DNA of 36,189 nt from the NCBI RefSeq assembly GCF_000003605.2, contig NW_003116958.1:183917-220105 (forward strand), read 5' to 3'. Position 1 is the stretch's first letter. Every line of letters starts with the position of its first letter. A program made the translations under genes and the position numbers. This document shows, in pieces, positions 22,801 through 33,900 of the stretch. Origin of the DNA: Saccoglossus kowalevskii (taxonomy: Eukaryota; Hemichordata; Enteropneusta; Harrimaniidae). The notes beneath the pieces are model-generated. The model did no database searches. It had not been told where the DNA came from and saw only the letters and a list, made by a program, of their open reading frames with translations.

Positions 22801-23807
22801 TTTAACTCTACATGTATAAGCAGTATTTCAATGGACATTTTGGCTCTGTGATAAAACACCTCAAAATTTTACTCGAGGCTTAATACAAGGCACAATTTGA
22901 TATTTTGAAAAAAAATGTCAACAAAAAAGCTGCTCTTTGACTGCTCCTACAGTTATGTGTTTGTGTTGGGTTACTTAGGTAGCTAATCTGGCACTGTATT
23001 ATGAGTATTTTCGCAATGACTCGCAAATTGCAGCGAACAATTCATTTGCTCATAATGAAGGAGTTGCAGCGACCTTTAAAATATCCCGTGACAAGAAATG
23101 AATGATTTACAGTATGTGAGTTAAGAAAACGTGCATGAGTGGAAGGATATAAAGGTTACAAAAAGCAAGCTATAGTATGCAAGGTTATTATCTCCAGCCA
23201 AATATGCTAATTTTTATAAGAGAAGTTTTAAATGCACTACGGAACACTCAAGCATACCGTTTATTACCTCATTATAAAATGATCGCATACGAAATACGCT
23301 ACAAAATAGCCATTTATATCATAATGCTATATGTAAATTCCCAATTCTCCCAACGTCTTTTCTTAGATTATATTACCGGTACTATTCCAACAAAAAGCCT
23401 TAGATTTTTTAGAAACACCTAATAGTGTTGTATTCCTAAAACTGTAACATTCCAATGTGCAATATAAAAAAAAAACAATGTTTTTAGTAGTGAAGCTTTG
23501 CATTCAATCTGGTTTATGAAACAGACAATAGATGGACATGTCTGACATTACGTGTTTTATTCGTATGCTATGCAGCAATGAAAGTGCAAATGTGCAATAA
23601 TGTTATCATTTTTGGCAATAATAATTTGTATTACTACCGGGGTACTACCAGATTTCCCCGTTCTGATCAGTTGATTATACATATGCAATCAATTCAGTTG
23701 GATATTTAAGCCAGTTTTCCAGTTTTCGGGGCAGAATTACTGGTTTTGTCGTGCCAGATGCAAGATCTTGCTTCAGCCAATTAGGCTTGATTCAGACCAA
23801 CCTTATT
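22801..23807. other. AT-rich non-coding stretch
   Basis: No exon recognised. An open frame of 81 codons (23177-23422, plus) has no motif I know. Confidence 0.4.
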
Positions 23808-24006
23808 TCTGTAAAATATTGGAAATAAGGTTTCTCTATTTTCGCTGAAGGAATGATTTAGTGAAAATAAAATCCAGCGAATATACCTTTTTTCCTATAT
23901 TTTATATTCAACTCATCAAAAATAAATGAAAATAAAATCCAGCAAATACATCCAAAAAGTCTTTTCAGCAAAAAATAATTCCAACTAAAATAAAGTATTT
24001 TACAGC
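23808..24006 (-). mobile_element. Palindromic MITE family, copy 3 (inverted)
   Basis: The reverse complement of copy 1: TTCGCTGAAGGAATGATTTA, AAATAAAATCCAGCGAATAT, then TTCCAACTAAAATAAAGTAT and TTTACAG at the end. Nearly full length. Confidence 0.8.
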
Positions 24007-25014
24007 ATAACTTTAACAACTATTCTAAAGTGATTATTATTATTATTCCACAAATATTCCATTTTCATTTCTACCAATAATTAAATGTACCGTAGAGTAT
24101 ATAATTTTAATGTACCGGTAATTTTAGTGGATTTTACTTTTAAGAAGTTTTAAATAAAATCTTATTGATTGATTGATTTATTTATTAAATAAACATTATT
24201 TTCCTTTTTATCACTGATAAATCACTGAAGAAAATACATGAAATACATCAGCTTGTATATTGTCAATATTTTAAAATTATAGAAAACTTATTTTATATAA
24301 ATAAAGTGTTAAAAAGTTAAAAATGTTTATTATGACTCAATATATGTGAATTATATTACATAAATTTATTTAGCAGAAAATACACCAATATTTACATACT
24401 TTTTTGCTTGAAATGAGTATTTTTGTATAATAATGTTAATGTATCAAACTTATTCTTAATAGAAGTGCATATAAACCAAAAATCACATTGGCTGTATACT
24501 GAATCATTAAAATATGACATATGCTTCTAATTTACTGTTTACAGTTCTACTCTAAAACCCTTTTTCAATTACATCGTTTACATAAAACACAATATTTTAT
24601 GTTTTAATTATTTGTAAAATAATTTACTATGAGCCAGTGTACTAAGCTTGACTGTTTTTTTTTTATATACCGGAATATACTTTTTTTATTTATTCAAAAT
24701 ATCCAAGGAATATTCGTGGTGTATTGTAAGTCTAATCGGACCGGAAGTGGGAATTTGTTAGTACTCTAAATATCCAAACATATTTTTGTATAAGGTAATA
24801 CGGTAAATACACAGTTCAACTGACAAACCCATTACCAGAACTGGATGATTTAACAACAATAATAAATTAAATATCATTTATTAAATCAAAACACTACTAC
24901 TAGTAAATCTCCATGTGTTAATTATATTTTACAAAAGCTCCATGTTGTTATACTGATTATCCCCTGCAACAGATACAGTGGATATGTGATTATATAGATT
25001 CCTTATTTCCTTGA

Positions 25015-25182
25015 TACTGTAAAATGGCTAATTTTCACTGGGTTTAAATTTCGCTGATTTACCATTTCATCATTTAGATAATGTGTTCTATGCTAAATTT
25101 CACATATTCACTGGGTTTTAATTTTCCAGTCAGCGAAATAAGCAAAATTAAAACCCAGTGAATAATTAACCCTTTAACAGTA
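25015..25182. mobile_element. Related MITE with a 20-bp perfect stem
   Basis: The ends TACTGTAAAATGG and CCCTTTAACAGTA resemble the termini of the MITE family at 9881. Inside, ATTCACTGGGTTTTAATTTT (25106-25125) and its exact reverse complement (25144-25163) flank an 18-bp spacer. A further CACTGGGTTTAAATTTCGCTG lies near the left end. Confidence 0.65.
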
Positions 25183-25766
25183 CATGGTTGTGTGTTGCAT
25201 CTTTTCACATTTTGCTTTCAAATCTGAATCATAGAGTGCTTAGCTTTTCAAATATTTATTAGAAATGAATATCAATTCATGTAGCAGCAAACAAGTGTTT
25301 GTACTGCACTAAATTACAAGAGATTGTCAACAGGAAAGACTAAATTAAATCTCTTGGTCCGAGAGGAGACTAAATCAACACTCTGCAGGTGTACTTTCCT
25401 ACTATACAAACATACAACCTTATATGCACTGCAGATAGTGACAGTGAATATGACGTCAATCGATAGATAACCCTCGATGTAGTACAAGTGAAAGAAAGCA
25501 AAGATATCAATTATGTTATAATATATCGAGGACACATGTAGAACTGAAATGTACAATGATGATATTGCATACATTTTTTTTTTACAATTTATTAAGGAAG
25601 CGAGATAGTTTCAAAAATGGGAGAAATTCAAATTCTAGTTATGACATAATATTGCTCACACAATTAAAAAATTCTTATTAAATGTGTATTACTGATGTAA
25701 CTTTAGTAAGTGAAGATGAAAGGAAATGTATAACATGAGAAGATATATGAAACATTCATTTTTCTT

Positions 25767-25970
25767 AGTGTTAAAATACTTTATTTTAGCTGGAATTAAT
25801 TTATGCTGAAAAGACTTTTTGGATGTTTTGTATGGATTTTATTTTCACTGATTTTTGATGAGTTGAATGTAAAATATTGAGAAAAAGGTATATTCGCTGG
25901 ATTTTTTTCACATTGAATCATTCCTTCAGAGAAAATTTATTCCCAGTGAAAATAAAGTATTCTATTGTAG
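25767..25970 (+). mobile_element. Palindromic MITE family, copy 4
   Basis: TTAAAATACTTTATTTTAGC, TGAAAAGACTTTTTGGATGT, TATATTCGCTGGA and AAAATAAAGTATTCTATTGTA follow copy 1 from end to end, with decayed outermost bases. Confidence 0.8.
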
Positions 25971-26264
25971 TGTAACGTAAATATCTAAGACACAAAGGCA
26001 TTATTTTTTGGAACATTTCAAACATCCTCGAGGCTAAAAACAGGTTATTTTCTAGAAAAAAAATGCAAGAGGGAGCACTGCAATTCAGCGGCGCCACTAT
26101 GTGAGGGAGATAGGGTTCTCCCTACCAGGGTGTGGAGTTTTTGATTATTCTAAGTTAAAATGGAGCATTGTATGGTTTCCTTGGGGCCGAAATTACTATC
26201 AGACAGGTCACAGTTAAAGACTGTGGCCACATGTGATCCCTGGTGAATCAGAATTTCATGGTTG

Positions 26265-26592
26265 CCAGAGGATCTGCTCCCCAGGATAAGAGGACGCATG
26301 GCCATGGCATGAGGGCGCTGCGCCCCAGTTCCCTGCTAAAAGTATACCAGAGGATCTGCTCCCCAGGATAAGAGGACGCATGGCCATGGCATGAGGGCGC
26401 TGCGCCCCAGTTCCCTGCTAAAAGTATACCAGAGGATCTGCTCCCCAGGATAAGAGGACGCATGGCCATGGCATGAGGGTGCTGCGCCCCAGTTCCCTGC
26501 TAAAAGTATACCAGAGGATCTGCTCCCCAGGATAAGAGGACGCATGGCCATGGCATGAGGGCGCTGCGCCCCAGTTCCCTGCTAAAAGTATA
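26265..26592. repeat. GC-rich tandem repeat, four copies of 82 bp
   Basis: Four head-to-tail copies start CCAGAGGATCTGCTCCCCAG and end CCCTGCTAAAAGTATA. They are almost identical; the third has a single T for C near 26480. Each holds the palindromic words GCATGGCCATGGCATG and GGGCGCTGCGCCCC. The unit is far richer in GC than its surroundings. The period is not a multiple of three, and the two minus-strand open frames of 71-73 codons here arise from the repeat. Confidence 0.96.
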
Positions 26593-26599
26593 CCAGAAT

Positions 26600-29500
26600 A
26601 TAAGTTGTTTTAGTTAGACTCAGATTCAAGAATCCAGACATTGTGACGCACAGGAATCATTAAACGATTTTTAGGCAATGAGCTGAAAAAGTAGTTTATA
26701 ACAACATCATCAACAATCAGTTTATCTTCAAAAATTGCTAATTTCCTGACTGGCCAATGCACCCACAAAAAATTAGTCAAGCTGATTCAGTGATAAGTTC
26801 AAAAGTTCTATTAGACAACAATATTTTATTTCATTTTATTTCACTGTTCTAATCTTGCATGATACCATTTATCCTTCCAAATTGTAGCATTATCCATGAA
26901 ATTCTACTATTTTTCATGCTTTTAACGCTATCAATACGCTGTCCTTTGTTCAAATGGTATTTAAAAAAAATTGTGACATTATAAAGCAGCATCTGGCAGT
27001 ACAGTCTCTCAATCCAGATAATTTTAATATCATGCATAAAACACACTGGGTCATAAAAAAAAAGAAACTGATTTCATAAATTTTCATTCACATAAATTTG
27101 TGTATTTTATGTTGCATAGAATCCATATGGAACAGTACGCAACGAGACGATGACCACTTTTTACTGAATATACAACTAATTCTAAATAATGAAAATATTA
27201 GCAGTACATTGATATATATATATATATATATACACGTAAAGTGATCTTGAAAATCTTGAATTTGACTATAGTTAGAGAATTTGTATAACAAAAACATAAT
27301 TCCCATATAACTTTATTCTTTTTTTCTTAAAGACCTCTCTGTCCCCCCAGCAGCCAACAAACTGACTTGATTTTGAGAGATTTCATTTGAATCTGAATCC
27401 CTAAAAGGCACACTGGACGTAAATGTTACACAAAACGTATCCTGAAGTAAACGTAAATGTTTAACATGCCAAAGTTTTCCTGTATTTGTATTTTATACTT
27501 TGAATACTGCGGCACTCTTTACTTTGGATACTCATTACTGCGACACTTTTACACTTTGAATAATATGATAATCCTTTGTACATTTGTAATGCTGATGTAG
27601 CCCCATTGACATTCTACAGATTGCTTCAATAAATGCACCTAACTCAATCACATCCGTCTAACTTCATTAGACACAAGCGTTTTTGATGAAAGAACAAGTC
27701 TAATGATGTTTAAATTATGTATCATCAAATCTGTATTAGAAGCCGCATTCCTAATAAAAGCCGCATACGCTCTTTTTGAACAATTGAGAACCAAACATTC
27801 ACCATTTCTCATATGTGTAGATGTTCTAATAGAAACCGCATTCACTTTGTCGCATTGTATCATTAGCTCCTGTGTGTGCGAAGCGAGGTAATGAGTTTGG
27901 TGTATGTGTAAGCAAAATCTCACAAACTTCTGAGCAGACTTTTAAACAAATTTAGTACATACATGCAGGTATCTTAGGGTAATCTGCAGATATGATCAGT
28001 TTTAGGGCCAGGTTTGTGCATAATAAGTAGCTGATTTGCATATTAATTTAGCCCGTGAAAGCAAATTCTCCAAAACTTTTGATCAAATTTTGGGATAATG
28101 TGCAGTCATGACTAGTTTTAGGGTCAAGTCTAAGCATATTAAGCAGGTAATTTGCATATTACTTCATTTTAAAGCAAAATCTACAAATTTGCTATATATT
28201 TGAGCTGAACATCTGTTGGCTGATCATAATGCCATTTGCTCTTTTACAGACTGTCGGGAATTTTTAATTCCTCAATAATTTTTTTTTTATAAAACACCAA
28301 TGCTTGCATATTTTGTATTTACACAAAAGCTTTGTAGATTTTAACTTTGATTTTAATAAACGATTTTACAGTAGTACTGATTGTTGGAATGTCTTGAAAA
28401 CTGGTAGATTTACGTGTGAATTTACAATCCAGCCAGTAAATCAAGAAACAGACAAATCAAATCAATGAGTATCCAAATTCAGAAAGACAAATCTAAATCA
28501 AATTCTATTCAAACCAGACCAATTACATTAGGATTGGCATTTGTAAACTATAATCTTGTCACAGGTGAGCCATTTTTAATTAATTGTACATGACACAGCT
28601 ATGATTATTATATAATCTAAGGTGATTTCATATTTGAAAATAAAGCAAGCCATAAGAAATTAATCAGGCCTAGGAAGGAAAGCCTGGACCGGCCGTTATT
28701 TTGATACTCAAGTGCCAGATTATGTAATTGCCACTATCCTCGACTAAATATGCAAATTAGGTTTATGACCTTTAATGAGCAGTCTCAAAACTTGTTCACA
28801 ATCTCGATAATGATGGCAAAATCATTGATCGGTATATGGCAGGGAGATCAAATGCAATGAAGTATCAATGGTATTTCCAATGTCAGCATTGCCCTTTTAA
28901 TGATCACTACTCACTTGGGAGATATTGAAATAGAGATAACAGCAGCAGAAGACAGTTGATACTTCTGTGGGCCAATTTATGCAATAATTGACAAAAACAA
29001 TTGCCGAAAACTATTTGTATCCATTAATTATTGTCTTGTTGAGAGTCCAGATAGGTCTCGCCACTGTTGTTGATTTTTCTGTTCAACAGTTCGAAACAAA
29101 CGCTATCCAAAATCAAATTAAACTGATTGTTTGTGTCCACTCTTTCCACCATCCATGATTTAAATTAGTTTGGAGAACTCAAGGTGATTTATGACACCAT
29201 TCTGATGATGCAAAATACATCTTCATCAAGATTTGCTGTTACTTTTTAAAAATCTCAGAGGAGAAAACAAGTTAGAAAATTCTGGTGTAAAAAACCGACA
29301 TTAAAAAAATTGTGCAGGCCTCAAATGTGAAACAGGCTATAGTTATAGAAAATTATATGGGTCCGAATAATCAAAGAATTTGTTAAGTTTCGGCAGGTTA
29401 AATATTGTATAGTACAAATGACACAAATTTTTAATTTCTGTCAAAAAATTTTAGATTTGTAGTACTAAAATAATTCAGTCATAATAATAATATTCATCGT

Positions 29501-30600
29501 TGCTGTGATTGGTTGAAAATTGGTTGTAGTTTTCAAAATAATCTTTTTTATTATTTTTATTCGCAGAAACAGAACAAATGATATCATATTTATCACTAGT
29601 GTTTTAAATATCAAAACTAACTTTATAATGCTAATTTAATCATGAGCAAAAAATTTATATCAAAAAGTATTAGTTGCATTCAGATTCAATCCTTGAACAC
29701 ACATAAACAATATATGACCATGTGATTATGGAAGATGTATCCATTGTTGAGCCATTTGTGCATTAACAATTCCAGAGAGACATTTGGAAAATGTTTACTA
29801 ATTTTCAATAAAACCTAAACTACATTTAATAATAATAATATATCATACAACTGCAAATAGGGCTTTCCATTAACTACAAATATTTGACAGATTAACAATT
29901 TGCCCGCAGGTTAAAAAAATTAGTACTTAAATAAAATATGGAAAAAATAAACGATAAAGTTCTTATATACAAAGTACTAGTAGTAGGTTAAATGATATGG
30001 TGATACTTGAGCCGAATAAACGAGATACGCTGGAGAGACAATAAAGGTACACACAATATCAACTAAATAATAAATAACAGCATCAAAAAATAGATTTTTA
30101 AAAGATAAATTAAAAAAACAAGAGTAATTCCAATTCATTTTTTCCCGCAATTGCTAACGAAACCGCCAGAAACCGTATGTTGATATCGTTACAGCTGATT
30201 GAATAGCATGCTACAGCTTTTCAATCAAAATAAAATAATAATACAAATCAGTGTTTTTTTTGCAAAATACCTGTATGATGCAGATCTGTTGCACAAAATA
30301 AGCGCGACGAATGTAGAGAGGCGATACGAATAGTAGATATGAGCACCAACAACAACGTGGCATAAAACACCCGCAAATACGAATGAATGAAAATAAATGT
30401 CTTCTGCAAACGAGCCAAATATACAACGGCCTGATCACGACGTTTTTTGTTTGTGTCATTCCACGATGTAAAAATCTTCGAGAAAAAAGTCCCTCATACT
30501 CATTGACAGAAATGCTAGATGAGAAAACGCAGCTATTCTATAAATTAAACTATGATACAAAAATATATAATAATATAAATTGTTCCATGATATTATGATT
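26600..30600. other. Gene-poor AT-rich stretch upstream of LIAS
   Basis: No exon recognised. There is a short TA run near 27212-27232, and overlapping open frames on both strands at 27648-27923 without known motifs. A minus-strand segment at about 30270-30400 ends in a possible donor (CATACAG|GTATTT) and is somewhat CpG-rich, but gives no recognisable peptide. Confidence 0.4.
27905..28175 (+). repeat. Two-copy tandem repeat with ATTTGCAT octamers
   Basis: Two units of about 116 bp share AGCAAAATCT-type starts, TTTTAGGGTCAAGTCTAAGC-like middles and a GCTGATTTGCATATTA or GGTAATTTGCATATTA end. The octamers lie at 28034-28041 and 28150-28157. Identity between the copies is moderate. Confidence 0.6.
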
Positions 30601-30654
30601 TTGAACATTGCCGAAATTAGGTGCGGATTGATATTTACTCTAGAAAAAGACAAA

Positions 30655-30882
30655 GGCTGTGCGGAAGTGTTTTGAGGTCTTTATCGATTCTTTGATATTT
30701 GGGGTATTTTGGTTGTTCCCTTTATCTATATTTAGAAAACTAACAACCACGCTCAACAAAGCATACGGTATTTTGTATTTTCCCGATAACAAGTACAGGG
30801 TTGCCTGAGTAGAATTCATCTCTCGGAAACTGGTTACCTTTAACCTTTAGCTTTTAACCTGACACAAAACAAATAATCAAAC
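30655..30882 (+). promoter_or_regulatory. Probable LIAS promoter and 5' UTR
   Basis: An ETS-like GCGGAAGTG lies at 30661-30669, about 215 bp before the start codon. The start itself sits in AAACATGGCGGCC (30879-30891), a YY1-type element. TTTAACCT repeats lie just upstream (30835-30860). GABP/NRF-2 (ETS) and YY1 sites are common in promoters of nuclear genes for mitochondrial proteins. There is no TATA box. The transcription start cannot be placed from sequence alone. Confidence 0.45.
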
Positions 30883-30978
30883 ATGGCGGCCATGACTTCC
30901 AGAGCTGTGTTTTCGTCAGCAAAGTGCTGTTTCAGACGACGATTACTAGTATCCGCAGATACGATAGAACTGTGCAAG
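30883..30978 (+). CDS. LIAS: LIAS exon 1 (residues 1-32)
   Basis: [20 protein letters not shown] and on to ELCK, then donor AAG|GTAAGC, phase 0. It is rich in Arg, Ser and Ala, as a mitochondrial presequence should be. This exon is not conserved between species, so its assignment rests on position, the start context and the phase fit. Confidence 0.85.
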
Positions 30979-33900
30979 GTAAGCTATCAATCTTTGTCTT
31001 CTTAATGAATTAAACAGATTATATTTAAGAAATGGAGGTGTGAATTTAAATTCGTGCCGTTTACTCGTGACTTGCTTGCAATCCATGATCATGAACTACA
31101 TCTCATCTCTCGCTCGGTGGAATAAATTTCCAATACTAATATTTTATAGTTACAACAACATTGTTGTTTTAATTTACAGACAACACAATTCATGGAAAGG
31201 GACACCTATGCAATTGAATTGGGGGTGAGGGTTTGAGTTAGGAGGTACAAATATGGCGGAATCAATGTCATGTTATTGGAAACACGCAGAAATAGCTAAA
31301 CAAAATGTTATCATAAATTATCTGCTATCCTTGTGTACTTGGTGACAACAATGCATGCATCTACCAGTTGCAAAAAAATTGTTGGCAGTCAAGGCATAGG
31401 AGGTGCAAAATTTTGGAGTGCAAAATCTGTTCGTAGAAAAATCTCTACGATATATTTATATATATATATTTGTTGAAAAAACAGTAAGTTTTGTTGTCAT
31501 TTCACATGTTCATGTAGATTTAATTTTGTGGATTTTACTCATCAGCTCATAATTATAATAGTTGTTTTATTGTTATGAAAAAAAAAAACATGAAAAAATA
31601 CATATATTAAAACACATCACATACATTGTATCAGGATAATTCTGGCAGGATTCTGTTTGTCTGGTTTTTGTCTTACCGGGTTATTGTGCATACATGGACC
31701 CCTATAGTGCAGTACAACTGTATACTGTGTGGTCATAGAATCATATGGTCAGTATAGGTTATTGTCAAATGTGTGCCTGCAACAACACAAAATATGGCTA
31801 ATCATAGACCCTCTACTGGAGGGTCTATGGACTAATCAAGCTTAAACAAAAAAAAATTTAAACTTTGGATGTATAGCTGATTTAAATCCTTGTTACAGTG
31901 CAAGTTTAGATGTACAGTACTGTACATTTTGTATATCCGTGATATGATATATTCACTGTTTTTTTTCAATATTCACACTGGCCAAGGCAGTGGATTCAAA
32001 TCTTCCGAATATATTGGGATATCTCTATCTGCAAGTGTCACAAAAACCTTAAATGTATTCTATATTTTGGACTACGCAAGACATGTGACCATAATATTTT
32101 TATTATAATGGCAAGGATAAGGATATACAGCAGATAATGTTATTTTGCATCTTGTCATGGAGCCAATTTGAGATGATTTAATCAACATTGTGTAACATCT
32201 CAAACCCTAGTAACATTCTAGCCATTACCAGTAATTCGTGTCAACCACATTTACTTTTTTTATTGGTCTGTGATTATATCCAAACATGGAGGTATAGTCT
32301 TTTACCTCCATGATTCAAACAACCAACTGCCAACCAACGTGATAAGTAATGTTATTGTTTCTCAGTATGAAGTCCAGTCTCATCGTGAATATTCATCACT
32401 TTCTAAAGAACAGAAAAATAAAATAGCCGATGGTCCTGGTTTATCTGATTTTATATCCGCTGATGTTGATAATAGTTATCTTGGAAAGTTAAAATTAGAG
32501 CCCGGTGTCAAAAGGTAATTTATCAAGCCATGGATAGATGGAAACACTTACATGTATTAGGTTTTGTTATTACCGTACTAAAAAAGAAATGATCATATAT
32601 TTAATTTCTATATACCAATATGATTTTCTTTAAAACCATTGTCGCATTGACCTTGTTTTATTTATTTTCTTCTTTAGTTAAGACATTAAACAAAAAAAGG
32701 GTAGATCAGATTATAATATTTTCCTACCTTCATCGTTTACCATTTTTTTTAGCTTGATAAATACTTAATTACAAAATGTATGTTTAATGATTTTTTTATG
32801 AAATCAAAAATTTAGAACAACAAATTCAGTTTTATTCAAGTCTCATTGAACACTTTTTTTCATGTTTTGCCAAAAAAGGTTTAGAACCTGTTGTATTGCT
32901 AATTAGATTACCAGTATACAATAGAAGCAATTGTTATGCTGACGAAGGTCAGTGTAAGGTTAATTAGTTTGTATTATGCAAATGAGATGCGTACCTGGGT
33001 ACATGGGGAGAACACTAAACATACACAAATTACACTAAACATACACAAATTACAATTCTAGACTTGTTAAACAGTTGTCATGGCAACCTGATATATAAAT
33101 ATGTTTGGTTCGTATGAATTAGTAAGTACAGTTATAACCGTGGTAACAGGAAAGTTATCAAAATGGTGTTAACTTGTTTGTGGAAATTTTATTATTGTTG
33201 TAAGTTGGTCAGGGAATAAGAACTTGGTTAAAACTTCACGTCGCATGTATAATATTATTTTTAGATTACGCTTACCTCCATGGTTGAAAACCGAAATACC
33301 GATGGGTTCAAATTATAGCAAATTAAAAAGACAACTGAGAACATTAAAGCTTCATACAGTAAGTGCAATTTTCGTATTATTGCATGCTCCAGCAAAGTTA
33401 TTCCCCTTTGAACAGAAATGAAAAACATTTCACCATGTTTTGCCTAGATATTTAAAACTGGTTATTTCCACTCGCACACACACTTTGATGCCTCAGTGAT
33501 ATTTTCAGCAGGCATTCTGAAATGCCAACTCAACTTTAAATACAATTGTGCATAAGTGTGTACTAATTTATGAAACAAGATGTGTGATTGGTAATGATAG
33601 ATGAAACAAGATGTGTGATTGGTAATGATAGATGAAACAAGATGTGTGATTGGTAATGATAGATGAAACAAGATGTGTGATTGGTAATGATAGATGAAAC
33701 AAGATGTGTGATTGGTAATGATGATGAAACAAGATGTGTGATTGGTAATGATAGATGAAACAAGATGTGTGATTGGTAATGATAAATAAAACAAGCTGTA
33801 GCAGCAATTTTACCACTGCAGTTGCCACAAATCTGCTATTTCAAACACAGTGCAAAAATGAGGACTTATGGTTTGACCTCTGCTTTTATTCAAGCTTTTA

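Noticed and set aside
26248-26551. Two minus-strand frames of 71-73 codons repeating MAMRPLILGSRSSG
   Set aside because: They arise from the 82-bp tandem repeat, whose period is not a multiple of three; no gene structure.
30211-30653. Overlapping frames on both strands upstream of LIAS, considered as a divergent first exon
   Set aside because: There is a possible donor at about 30270 on the minus strand, but no recognisable peptide or start motif, so it is not called.
33462-33828. Three overlapping minus-strand frames with [15 protein letters not shown]-like protein repeats
   Set aside because: They are translations of the 31-bp minisatellite in LIAS intron 3, open in all three frames because the unit has no stop.
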